Assembly: GCA_020630045.1 (NCBI GenBank)
Contig: JAHDCE010000033.1
Location: 1-14,388, forward strand
Source of the DNA: Saprospiraceae bacterium
GTDB lineage: Bacteria > Bacteroidota > Bacteroidia > Chitinophagales > Saprospiraceae
Length of the DNA: 14,388 nucleotides
Direction of reading: 5' to 3'
Of the stretch, positions 7,603-14,388 are shown piece after piece (position 1 is the first letter of the stretch; each line of letters opens with the position of its first letter). The position numbers and the translations under genes are program-made. Below the pieces are notes generated by a model, which was not told the origin of the DNA, searched no databases, and worked only from the letters and a program-made list of their open reading frames with translations.

Positions 7603-9258
7603 TTACTTAATGTTCCAAACCATAGGTCGTAATTTACGACCTGCTTTGTCACCAGGACAACGAGCTTTGATGTTATCAAAATAATAGATATCACCAGGCT
7701 TAGCGGCAGCAACCAAGTTGGATACTTTACCAGAGTAAGATCCACCAGAGTTAACACCACGCTGAGCATCTTGGCGCTTAGGTACACGAGTCAACTCAAA
7801 TCCTTGGATTTGGCACTTCGCTTCAAAGTCAAAGTTCAACAAAGCGGCAAAGATACCTTTACGACCTTTGAATGAACCGTTACCTAGGGAACCGGAACTT
7901 TCATCTTTGTTCGGGTTGAAGGAAGCAACCGGATCAGGAATTCTCTTCACACGGAATTTGAAATCCTGAGAGAAACCGGGAGCCGAAACTTTAATTGTAG
8001 CATTACCTGGAGAACTAGCACGTACATTGTACTTGCCACCACTACCGTTTACTGTACAACCAGAGCATGAAACATTTACTTTGTTAGAGTTAGCACCTGC
8101 AACCGCAACTTCTAGTGGATTATCAACACCGATGTAGAATACGTTCATCTTTGTTGGAGAAGCAGTAGCAGAACGCATACCCACTTCATAATCAAAAGTA
8201 GAAGATTCAGAGAATTTTTCTCCAGAAAGCGGGTTGGTTACATTAGCAGTCAATTTCAATGTGCGCTTACCAAGAGAATTTGCAGTTTCAGAGAACTGAC
8301 CTTTTCCTTGAGCGTTCAAAGAAACGCGTTGACCATTAACGGTAATGGTAGAAGTTTTTGCGAACTCAGTAGAATATGCACCGATAGAAACTTCAGCCTC
8401 GAATTTTTCACCTTTAATCACATATCCGCGCTTAGCGTTGATTACAGGGAAGAATTTGTTCAACTTGATTTCACGACCACCGACTAGAGATGCCAAGTCA
8501 TTTACCATGTATGCTTCAGCGGCTTTCGCATCAGCTTTGATTTTTTCTAAGGTAGGCATACATGCCGCGAAAGGCATTTGGTAGAATTTGTACTCAGCCC
8601 AAGTCGCCTTATCGGTTTTGGCTTGCCAAATACTATCATTGATCCCCAAAGTCAAGTTTTGCTCGAAGTTAGCGATACGCTTTTCAACTTCGTCATTTTT
8701 CAACTTGGCTTCTTTTTTAACCTTATTGATAGTCTCTTTGTAGATTTCAATCATTCCCTCACGAGTACGATTTACCAATGCTTGCAAAGAATCACCTTTA
8801 TGCTGTTTTACCATCCACCAAGTCGTCCAATCTTTATCTTTGGAGGCTTTAGGATTACCGGTTTTCTCGTCATAATATTCTTTATTATCAATCGAGATAT
8901 CAGCAAAATGAGTTTCTATCTGAGCATCGGTCATTTCTTGAGCTTTAGTAGAAATAACCATCAACCCCTTTTTATAGTAATCTACTTGATCTGCGAATTC
9001 ATTAGAATATTCGCGAACCCTTTGGATACCTTCATTAAGGGGAGCTTTTAATTTTGGCTTTTTATTCAAAAGCGGTTGGATACCTTCTTCAGTCGCTTTA
9101 ATCGCGTCTGTAGTCAGTTTGCTGGATGTAACCATAGAGTCTTCCAAATCATAGAAGGCGTTCATGATTTCAGCAGATATATTCAAGGCCAGCAGCGCCA
9201 TGAGTACCAAGTACATCAGGTTAATCATCAGCTGCCGGGGTTCCTTTGGAATTGACAT
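7603..9258 (-). CDS. gldM: T9SS/gliding motor periplasmic arm GldM (PorM)
   Basis: A 551-residue inner-membrane protein with a short cytoplasmic N terminus, one transmembrane helix (about 11-29: MINLMYLVLMALLALNISA) and a long periplasmic part. It dimerises and pairs with GldL to form the proton-driven T9SS/gliding motor, and its arm contacts the GldK-GldN ring. Arg8 in EPRQLMINLMYL aligns with the arginine before the helix (Arg9) reported as important in Flavobacterium johnsoniae GldM. The periplasmic part fits the known four-domain order: helical D1 (about 40-225, with WTTWWMVKQH), then beta-rich D2, D3 and D4 (D4 from about 440, PDPVASF to the C terminus). It is a little longer than the roughly 510-520 residues usual in flavobacteria. 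A C-S-G-C motif is at 398-401 in D3. gldL ends 54 bases upstream. Confidence 0.97.
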   Translation of the reverse strand: MSIPKEPRQLMINLMYLVLMALLALNISAEIMNAFYDLEDSMVTSSKLTTDAIKATEEGIQPLLNKKPKLKAPLNEGIQRVREYSNEFADQVDYYKKGLMVISTKAQEMTDAQIETHFADISIDNKEYYDEKTGNPKASKDKDWTTWWMVKQHKGDSLQALVNRTREGMIEIYKETINKVKKEAKLKNDEVEKRIANFEQNLTLGINDSIWQAKTDKATWAEYKFYQMPFAACMPTLEKIKADAKAAEAYMVNDLASLVGGREIKLNKFFPVINAKRGYVIKGEKFEAEVSIGAYSTEFAKTSTITVNGQRVSLNAQGKGQFSETANSLGKRTLKLTANVTNPLSGEKFSESSTFDYEVGMRSATASPTKMNVFYIGVDNPLEVAVAGANSNKVNVSCSGCTVNGSGGKYNVRASSPGNATIKVSAPGFSQDFKFRVKRIPDPVASFNPNKDESSGSLGNGSFKGRKGIFAALLNFDFEAKCQIQGFELTRVPKRQDAQRGVNSGGSYSGKVSNLVAAAKPGDIYYFDNIKARCPGDKAGRKLRPMVWNIK

Positions 9259-9312
9259 ATTATTTTAATTTTTGTCGTTAATAAAAAGGAATAAACCCAA
9301 TAAGCTAAATGA

Positions 9313-9918
9313 TTAGCTACGGATACTTGACATTGCACTCAAGATACCACCGTATACAGAGTTCAATGAACCTAAGTTATTGTTCAAGGCAGAAAGTTGT
9401 TCTTTGTAACGCTTAGTATCGTCCAAAGAATCAGAGATATTGGCCATGGCTTCGTTCATATTAGAATAGAAGTCGCCCATTTTCTTGATTTGATCCTTAG
9501 TACCGGAGAAATCAACCTCTTGAAGTGCCTTCAAAGAACCTAAGCTACGAGACATACCTTGAAGTTCGGTTAACATACCGCTCAATTTAGCGTCCATTTT
9601 TTCGCCATCAACACCTGGCAAAGCAGAAGATGCACCACCTCCCATACTAGCAGTATCGATTGCAGTAATAGTAGAAGAGCTATAGTTGTCCAATCCCGGG
9701 TACAATTTTTCCCAGTAGTATTCTTTTTCCGGAGGAAGAAGACCTAAGAACAAGAACATAGCGGCTTCGACCAAAAGACCAACATAAATCAAACTTACTC
9801 CAGGGATAAATTGTGTGTGCTCAATTTTTTCAAGAGCACCAAGGAGTACGATACAAGCACCTACACCAATAGCGAAGTTCTTAAAATATTTAAAACCTTT
9901 TGAATGAATGAAACTCAT
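9313..9918 (-). CDS. gldL: T9SS/gliding motor inner-membrane subunit GldL (PorL)
   Basis: A 201-residue inner-membrane protein forming the ring around the GldM helices that converts proton motive force into motion. Two transmembrane helices are visible (about 14-30, FAIGVGACIVLLGALE, and about 42-61, SLIYVGLLVEAAMFLFLGLL). Glu51 within the second helix corresponds to the functionally critical glutamate (Glu49) of F. johnsoniae GldL, and Lys31/His34 (KIEH) match the conserved polar residues after the first helix. The signature PPEKEYYWEKLYPGLD follows at 62-77. The C-terminal part (about 105-195) is polar and helical, probably a cytoplasmic coiled coil. It is preceded by a 381-base gap with its own possible promoter. 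Confidence 0.96.
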   Translation of the reverse strand: MSFIHSKGFKYFKNFAIGVGACIVLLGALEKIEHTQFIPGVSLIYVGLLVEAAMFLFLGLLPPEKEYYWEKLYPGLDNYSSSTITAIDTASMGGGASSALPGVDGEKMDAKLSGMLTELQGMSRSLGSLKALQEVDFSGTKDQIKKMGDFYSNMNEAMANISDSLDDTKRYKEQLSALNNNLGSLNSVYGGILSAMSSIRS

Positions 9919-9970
9919 TGAATTAACAATTTAATGGTTAGTTAATAAGTAGAAGAAAAACGGGTCATTA

Positions 9971-9978
9971 CAAATATA
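9971..9978 (-). promoter_or_regulatory. Putative -7 box of gldL
   Basis: On the minus strand TATATTTG matches TAnnTTTG exactly, and a start near 9965 would give a leader of about 47 bases to the gldL ATG. No TTG is at the expected -33 distance; instead the palindrome TTCCG-TT-CGGAA (9996-10007) occupies that zone, which could be an activator or repressor site. Confidence is limited by the missing -33 element and the AT-rich context. Confidence 0.45.
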
Positions 9979-10197
9979 AGAATGTGCAATCTAACTTCCG
10001 TTCGGAATATATAACGCGAACAGCAAACAAGGTTACACAACTATGTAAAATATTTTATCACACCAAGGAGAGAAATTTGAAAATCAAGTATTTATTAAAA
10101 TATTATGAACCTTGAAAATCTAACCTTTTCCTTATTAAAAAATTGGTGTGTACAGTTAAGTTGGAAACTTTTTTCCGTCTTATATATCAAAGATAAA

Positions 10198-10259
10198 CAA
10201 TAATATCAAAGAAGCATTAATTAGAGCATTTTCGCTTTATGGCTTCTTTGATATTATTG
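10198..10259 (-). terminator. 18-bp perfect inverted repeat downstream of gldK
   Basis: CAATAATATCAAAGAAGC (10198-10215) and its exact complement (10242-10259) enclose a 26-base loop. On the minus strand it starts 40 bases after the gldK stop. The stem has only 5 G/C pairs, and the downstream sequence (TTTATCTTTGATATATAAG) is T-rich but not a clean run. It may be a partial terminator, a processing or stability hairpin, or a protein-binding site. A further direct copy of ATATCAAAGA lies beside it at 10184-10193. Confidence 0.55.
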
Positions 10260-10299
10260 AATAAAAATCCTTTTGTTTGGGAAAAAATTTAGGGTTGGA

Positions 10300-11547
10300 T
10301 TAGAAGTCGTTCATTGATCGGCCTAAGAAGGTCAAAGCACAACGGAATCCAACATAACACTTGGTTGTATCTTGGAATTCCCAGTGGCGAATTCCACACT
10401 GGAGGTAGAAAGAAATATCTTTCCAAGAACCTCCACGGATTACTTTTCTCATTTGAGCTTGCTCATCACCTTCACGAACATCGTATCTCAAATCCGGATT
10501 TAAATCGTGGATAAATGAGTATGCATTTTCATCGAAAGCAGTAGATGTCCACTCAGAAACATTTCCTGCCATATTGTATAATCCATAATCATTTGGAAAA
10601 TATGCATCAGCTTTAACTGTATACAATCCTCCGTCCTCAGGATAATTACCTCTTCCAGGTTTAAAGTTAGCAAGAAGACATCCCTTGGCATTACGTGTGT
10701 AATAACCACCCCAAGGATAAGTAGCCAAATCACGACCACCTCGAGCTGCATACTCCCACTCGTGCTCAGTTGGCAAACGGAAATCTTCCGAATTCACCTC
10801 ACCGGTGGCGGCGACACGATAAGTGTTCCATAGTTTGGTTCTCCAGAAACAGAAAGCATTTGCTACTCTCCAATTGATACCTACAACCGGATAATCGTCA
10901 AAAGCGGGATGCCAGAAATAATTACGAGTCATCGGCTCATTGTAAGAATATGCGAAGTCACGAATCCACGCAAGTGTATCCGGATAAATCGCTACAATAT
11001 CTTTATGAATGTATTCTGCACGATTTCCATAATCGGGGTCGTGTGCAGCACGTTGCCAATCGTACCATTGGTATTCGTATTCAAAATTTCGAACGTCAAC
11101 TTCTTTTTTACCTCCAAAGGCTTCATCTCCTTGGTAGTATAAGTCTTCGACTGTTTCATCTTCATAGTTGACTTCGGCTTCCCAATCAATAAATTGGTTA
11201 CCGTCCTCATCTTCAATGTACAAATCTTGCCATGAACGAACTAATGAATCTTGTACCCACATTACAAATTGGCGATATTCGTTATTTGTAATTTCGGTGT
11301 CGTCCATATAAAACCCTTGAATGGAGATGGACTTTGATCGCTGGACGTAAGTAGAATTGACATCTTGATCACTAGGACCGATATGCAATGTTCCAGATGG
11401 TATGTAAACCATACCGTAAGGATTAATACCTTTCCAGGCAGGTCGGTCAAGTACACCGATTAACTGTCCTGAATCTTTCTGTCCGCACGAAGCGATGATA
11501 GTGGTAACAACCACTAACGTAAATAGTAATTTTGTGAACTTACCCAT
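10300..11547 (-). CDS. gldK: T9SS/gliding motility ring lipoprotein GldK (PorK), SUMF1/FGE-like fold
   Basis: A 415-residue outer-membrane lipoprotein. Residues 1-21 form a lipoprotein signal peptide with lipobox IASC, so Cys21 is the expected lipidated residue. The mature part is a formylglycine-generating-enzyme-like (SUMF1) domain: GMVYIPSGTLHIG (45-57), MDDTEITNNEYRQF (81-94), YPVVGINWRVANAFCFW (219-235), FRLPTEHEWEYAARGG (256-271), NDYGLYNMAGNVSEW (319-333), RGGSWKD (371-377) and YVGFRCAL (398-405). An acidic, Trp/Tyr-rich insertion at about 100-200 is usual for GldK. With GldN it forms the periplasmic ring of the T9SS. The catalytic cysteine pair of true FGE is not intact (Cys384 but Trp389 five residues on), so a structural role is expected. 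It lies between the PorP-like gene and gldL, separated by 343 and 381 bases. Confidence 0.95.
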   Translation of the reverse strand: MGKFTKLLFTLVVVTTIIASCGQKDSGQLIGVLDRPAWKGINPYGMVYIPSGTLHIGPSDQDVNSTYVQRSKSISIQGFYMDDTEITNNEYRQFVMWVQDSLVRSWQDLYIEDEDGNQFIDWEAEVNYEDETVEDLYYQGDEAFGGKKEVDVRNFEYEYQWYDWQRAAHDPDYGNRAEYIHKDIVAIYPDTLAWIRDFAYSYNEPMTRNYFWHPAFDDYPVVGINWRVANAFCFWRTKLWNTYRVAATGEVNSEDFRLPTEHEWEYAARGGRDLATYPWGGYYTRNAKGCLLANFKPGRGNYPEDGGLYTVKADAYFPNDYGLYNMAGNVSEWTSTAFDENAYSFIHDLNPDLRYDVREGDEQAQMRKVIRGGSWKDISFYLQCGIRHWEFQDTTKCYVGFRCALTFLGRSMNDF

Positions 11548-11890
11548 GTTTTCACCCGAGTTTTCCTAGATGATTTGGAATGAATAGACCGTAAAGCGAT
11601 GTAAATATAGAGGATTAAAAAGGATATTTTATAAAAATCGGATTCCTTTTTTTACTCATACATATTCCGCCTACATTTTAACCTCACACTGAACGACAGA
11701 AAAAAGGAAAATGTTATGCTGAAAAAAAAAAAATCCAAAATCTTTCGTAAATCATTGAAAAGTAAAGGATTTTAAGCTTGAAAAAGGTACTTCCAAGCGA
11801 ATTCGAGTGATATTTATCGTAGGATAAACATTCGGGTTCCTAGGATTTAAATCGAAAAAAAAAGAGCTTTTTTTTCAAAAAATAACAAAA
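11548..11890. other. 343-base non-coding gap between the PorP-like gene and gldK
   Basis: No gene was recognised. The region is strongly AT-rich, with an A12 tract at 11722-11733 and an A/T hairpin at 11854-11876 next to the PorP-like stop. A -7-like TATATTTA (minus strand, 11609-11602) lies about 55 bases before the gldK ATG. It differs from TAnnTTTG only in the last base, but no -33 TTG is at the right distance. gldK therefore probably has its own promoter here, not pinned down with certainty. Confidence 0.5.
11854..11876 (-). terminator. A/T-rich hairpin after the PorP-like gene, possible weak terminator
   Basis: GAAAAAAAA (11854-11862) pairs with TTTTTTTTC (11868-11876) around AGAGC. It begins 14 bases beyond the PorP-like stop on the minus strand, and the 3' arm there ends in a run of nine T. 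The U-run has the form of an intrinsic terminator, but the stem is nearly all A-T and would be weak. Partial read-through to gldK is plausible. Confidence 0.4.
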
Positions 11891-12880
11891 TCATAACAGT
11901 CTCGGATTAAAAATCACCTTGGGCAAGCGACCTTCTCCAATAGGTTTGCCAAGGTCATATTTCAATAATATCTCATGTGACCCTTGATTTACGTCCCTCA
12001 ATCCGGAAATAGAAAAATCATAACCATAAACGACCATCCAATTATCAGTCAACCGCACTCCGGCTAAAAAGTTGACGACATCCAAAGTCGTTTCACTGAA
12101 TCCCCTTAGCCCTGCACCAAACTTAAAGCGGTCATCGAAATCCACTAATGCGGAAAAATCCACTTGGGTTTGGGTAAAATCCGTCTTTGCGAATACGGAG
12201 GGAATCAAGCTCCATTGATCTGAGAATGGAATTTCATATGAAGCTACTCCCACATAATTTCGCCGGAAGGCGATTTGAGCATCTCCAGTATTAAATGCGA
12301 AGTCCAATCGAGAACCGGTAAGGTGTTGAGTCGAAAATCCGACATTCAAATTTTGAACTCGAATCCACAAACCGGCATCAAGATGATAGGTGAATGCACT
12401 TTCTTTACCTACCGGAAGAAACGCATCGTTATGAGAAAAAGTCCCGCCTTCATACAATCCTTCGGGGGCTAAAAGTTTTTGCCCGTCTAAAACCTTTTGA
12501 AAAACTCCACCAGCAACACCTAATGACAAGGAGCCGGTTCCCCCCAACTTCAGGCGATATGCATAGGACAAAGAAATTTTCAGGTTCCGCTCAGCTCCGA
12601 TAAAATCATTCTCTATATCAATTCCTACACCACTGCTCAAGTAATTGACGGGTAAATGGACATTGAGATTTTGGGTCATCGGCGACCCTTCCAATCCGAT
12701 CCATTGTTTACGAAATACGCCCACCGCCTCAAGAGACCCACCTATTCCCGCATATGCGGGATTGGTATGATGGGGATTGAAATAGTTCAAGGTATATTGG
12801 GGGATTTGTTGGGCATCCGCCCAAAGAGCGAATCCAAGCATCCAACAAACTATTGACCAAGTGTAAAAGGTTTTTCCCAT
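11891..12880 (-). CDS. porP: Type IX secretion system membrane protein, PorP/SprF family
   Basis: A 329-residue outer-membrane beta-barrel. Residues 1-24 are a signal peptide ending WADAQ. The mature start QIPQYTLNYFNPHHTNPAYAG (25-45) is the family hallmark (Q-x-P-Q-Y-x-x-x-x-x-N-P-x-x-x-N-P-A-x-x-G), followed by FRKQWIGLEGSPMTQNLN (56-73) with the typical R-x-Q-W and G-x-P-x-T-Q elements. Alternating strands fill the rest, with HEILLKYDL near the end. PorP/SprF proteins are outer-membrane partners of T9SS, either at the core machine or for particular cargo proteins; adjacency to gldKLMN in the porPKLMN order favours the core role. A minus-strand TACATTTC (12891-12884) sits three bases before the ATG and resembles a -7 box lacking the last G. 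The DUF255 gene ends 59 bases upstream, and no terminator was seen between them. Confidence 0.92.
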   Translation of the reverse strand: MGKTFYTWSIVCWMLGFALWADAQQIPQYTLNYFNPHHTNPAYAGIGGSLEAVGVFRKQWIGLEGSPMTQNLNVHLPVNYLSSGVGIDIENDFIGAERNLKISLSYAYRLKLGGTGSLSLGVAGGVFQKVLDGQKLLAPEGLYEGGTFSHNDAFLPVGKESAFTYHLDAGLWIRVQNLNVGFSTQHLTGSRLDFAFNTGDAQIAFRRNYVGVASYEIPFSDQWSLIPSVFAKTDFTQTQVDFSALVDFDDRFKFGAGLRGFSETTLDVVNFLAGVRLTDNWMVVYGYDFSISGLRDVNQGSHEILLKYDLGKPIGEGRLPKVIFNPRLL

Positions 12881-12939
12881 TTGGAAATGTATATTACTTA
12901 ACTAATACATAAAACGCTATCATAAGCTGCATCGTCTAC

Positions 12940-14388
12940 TTACAATTTATAGCTATTTTCCATCATTCGCTCCTTGAGATCATCCAATGAATAAACGGGA
13001 GCCAAGCAGGCATGGTTTATACATAAATAAAAAGATGTCTCATTTTCTTGATGCCTATCTTCCAATAAAGGTTGTCCGGGCCGGTCAGTAATCGCCGCCG
13101 CCATGACTTGATTCGGATGAAATTCCATATTCAACTTGCGGGCTGCATCCAAGGCGTCCTCTCCTATGATAGCGATTTCCCGGCTAGGAAAAACTTGTCC
13201 AATTAAGGAAGCCGCCCATTTGGAAAACGTGGACGGAAACCTTTCTATAGAAACCTTCATCCCTTCTAGCATTTTGACCGCAATGGTTTCATATCCGGAG
13301 TTTGCTTTCAGCGCGGCCAACTTCAATAGGTTCGAAACCATAGTGGCATTTCCGGAAGGAAGTGCGGAATCATAACGTTCTTGTTTTCTGACCAATACAT
13401 CGGTGGCATCTTGTGCTGTGGAATAAAAGCCCAACTTGGTCTCATCATAAAACCTCGATAAGCAAAATTCCATCCAATTATTCGCAGATTTCAAATCATT
13501 TTCATTGAATGTCGCACTGTATAATTCTAGTAATGCTTCAATTAAAAATGAATAATCCGCTAGGAGAGCTTCTTGTTTCGCTCCTGTCTCAGCATTATAT
13601 ATTCGGTATAAACCTAATTCTGATTTGAACCGTGTTTCTAGAAATCGAATATTGGTTTCGGCGACTTCCAAATATTTTTGAGTTCCTGTCACCTTATAGG
13701 CTTGGATAAAAGCACGGCTCATCAATGCGTTCCAATCCAATAATATTTTATCATCCAATCCGGGCCAAATCCGCTTGCTTCGTTCCAAGAATAATCTATC
13801 TCTCCATTTACCCATAAGTTTAGACAGATGTTCGGGTTCCATTCCGGCTGACCGGGCGATTTCTCCTAGGGGTTTTGTTACATGAGGGATATTTTTCCCT
13901 TCCCAGTTTCCCTTACGGGAAATATTATAGTAGGCACAAAATAAAGTGGCATCATCCCCTAGTAGAGATTCTACTTCCTCCATTGACCAGACATAAAACT
14001 TTCCTTCTACTCCTTCGGAATCCGCATCCTGGGCAGAATAAAACCCTCCTTCGCTACTCGTCATTTCTCTGAGTACCCAAGACAATGTTTCATCAATCCG
14101 TTCCTTGTACTTTTCTTCTCGGGTAATGGCATAGGCATCGCTCAAAACCCCGACCAGCAAGGCATTATCATATAACATTTTTTCAAAATGGGGAACCAGC
14201 CATTCATTATCGGTGGAATATCTGGCATATCCTCCTCCTAGATGATCATACAGTCCTCCATCGCTCATTTTATCCAGCGAGAGCAGTGCTTGTGCCAAGG
14301 CGACATCATTGCCAGTATAATAATGGTACTCCATCAACCATCGAATCGTCATTGTCCCCGGAAACTTCGGCGCTGATCCGAATCCACC
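12940..14388 (-). CDS. DUF255/YyaL-type protein (thioredoxin domain family, SPATA20-like), C-terminal part
   Basis: The gene is open to the right edge of the window; 482 residues are seen and the start lies outside. The first visible residues (GGFGSAPKFPGT) are the conserved junction after the N-terminal thioredoxin-like DUF255 domain, so the visible part is the (alpha/alpha)6-toroid half. Landmarks of the family are YDHLGGGYARYSTDNEWLV and HFEKMLYDNA (about 47-76 of the fragment), EGGFYSAQDADSEGVEGKFY (113-132), GNWEGKNIPHV, DDKILLDWNALMSRAF and DSALPSGNAT. The family is found from bacteria to humans (SPATA20), but its enzymatic role is not settled; similarity to sugar epimerase/glycosidase toroids is structural. 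It lies 59 bases upstream of the PorP-like gene and may be co-transcribed with it. The internal ATG at 14352 is not the start, because the conserved motif lies upstream of it. Confidence 0.92.
   Translation of the reverse strand, partial: GGFGSAPKFPGTMTIRWLMEYHYYTGNDVALAQALLSLDKMSDGGLYDHLGGGYARYSTDNEWLVPHFEKMLYDNALLVGVLSDAYAITREEKYKERIDETLSWVLREMTSSEGGFYSAQDADSEGVEGKFYVWSMEEVESLLGDDATLFCAYYNISRKGNWEGKNIPHVTKPLGEIARSAGMEPEHLSKLMGKWRDRLFLERSKRIWPGLDDKILLDWNALMSRAFIQAYKVTGTQKYLEVAETNIRFLETRFKSELGLYRIYNAETGAKQEALLADYSFLIEALLELYSATFNENDLKSANNWMEFCLSRFYDETKLGFYSTAQDATDVLVRKQERYDSALPSGNATMVSNLLKLAALKANSGYETIAVKMLEGMKVSIERFPSTFSKWAASLIGQVFPSREIAIIGEDALDAARKLNMEFHPNQVMAAAITDRPGQPLLEDRHQENETSFYLCINHACLAPVYSLDDLKERMMENSYKL

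Larger units (their letters stand above)
9919..10299. other. 381-base non-coding gap between gldK and gldL
   Basis: No protein-coding signal was found. In minus-strand order it holds the 18-bp inverted repeat (10198-10259), a TATCTTTG box (10195-10188), a 12-base AT palindrome TAAAATATTTTA (10046-10057), a 5-2-5 palindrome TTCCG-TT-CGGAA (9996-10007) and a TATATTTG box (9978-9971) about 50 bases before the gldL start. The other gap within the motor pair (gldL-gldM) is only 54 bases. The length suggests that transcription or RNA stability is reset between gldK and gldL. Confidence 0.6.

Noticed and set aside
8578..9051. 157-codon plus-strand open frame antisense to gldM
   Set aside because: It lies wholly inside the D1-coding part of gldM, which is strongly supported by homology. 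Its hydrophobic composition is what the complement of a Lys/Glu-rich helical region yields.
10046..10057. TAAAATATTTTA palindrome in the gldK-gldL gap
   Set aside because: A 12-base AT-only palindrome is expected by chance in DNA this AT-rich, and no second copy or link to a promoter was seen.
10300..11547. GldK as an active formylglycine-generating enzyme
   Set aside because: The FGE fold is present but the second catalytic cysteine position is Trp389, and the neighbours are T9SS genes rather than sulfatases.
11643..11709. Inverted repeat TTCCTTTTTT / AAAAAAGGAA in the PorP-gldK gap
   Set aside because: The arms are low-complexity and separated by 47 bases; pairing by chance is likely in this AT-rich spacer.
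14353..14388. Start of the DUF255-type gene at the ATG at 14352
   Set aside because: The same frame continues upstream to the edge and encodes the conserved GGFGSAPKFP motif, so the gene is truncated by the window rather than starting there.

Overview
This window looks like chromosomal DNA from a gliding or type IX-secreting Bacteroidota bacterium. The evidence is a complete set of type IX secretion system (T9SS) core genes (porP/sprF-like, gldK, gldL, gldM, gldN), a TonB-dependent receptor with an N-terminal carboxypeptidase-regulatory-like domain, and Bacteroidota-type -7 promoter boxes (TAnnTTTG). The gene order porP-gldK-gldL-gldM-gldN is the one known from the Porphyromonas gingivalis porPKLMN locus. 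I cannot name the genus; a Saprospiria or Chitinophagia type lineage is a guess. No mobile element, CRISPR array, rRNA or tRNA was seen, and every complete gene appears intact.

Layout. Positions 1-134 are mostly intergenic. On the plus strand follow rpe (135-809, ribulose-phosphate 3-epimerase), an orphan TonB-dependent receptor (865-3387, no SusD partner) and, 13 bases later, a DUF2279/YfiM-like exported protein (3401-4423). This block converges, with only 11 bases between stop codons, on a minus-strand pair: a 14-helix polysaccharide flippase-like protein (4993-6486) followed by hpt (4435-4980). That pair has its own well-formed promoter (6526-6553). Immediately upstream of that promoter is a 34-base perfect palindrome acting as terminator of the T9SS block. 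The T9SS block then runs on the minus strand: gldN (6624-7514), gldM (7603-9258), gldL (9313-9918), gldK (10300-11547) and the PorP/SprF-like gene (11891-12880). At the right edge is the C-terminal part of a DUF255/YyaL-type protein (12940-14388), cut by the window end.

How the genes work together. GldL and GldM form the proton-driven inner-membrane motor, whose long periplasmic arm (GldM) reaches the GldK lipoprotein/GldN ring under the outer membrane; the PorP/SprF-family barrel is an outer-membrane partner. The spacers in this block are not simple. An 18-bp perfect inverted repeat lies in the 381-base gldK-gldL gap, a separate -7 box precedes gldL, and a strong hairpin sits between gldM and gldN. 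Together these suggest that the ring genes, motor genes and gldN may be expressed at different levels rather than as one uniform transcript. I found no clearly new system. The most open questions are the regulatory structures in the T9SS block and the uncharacterised receptor-DUF2279 pair.
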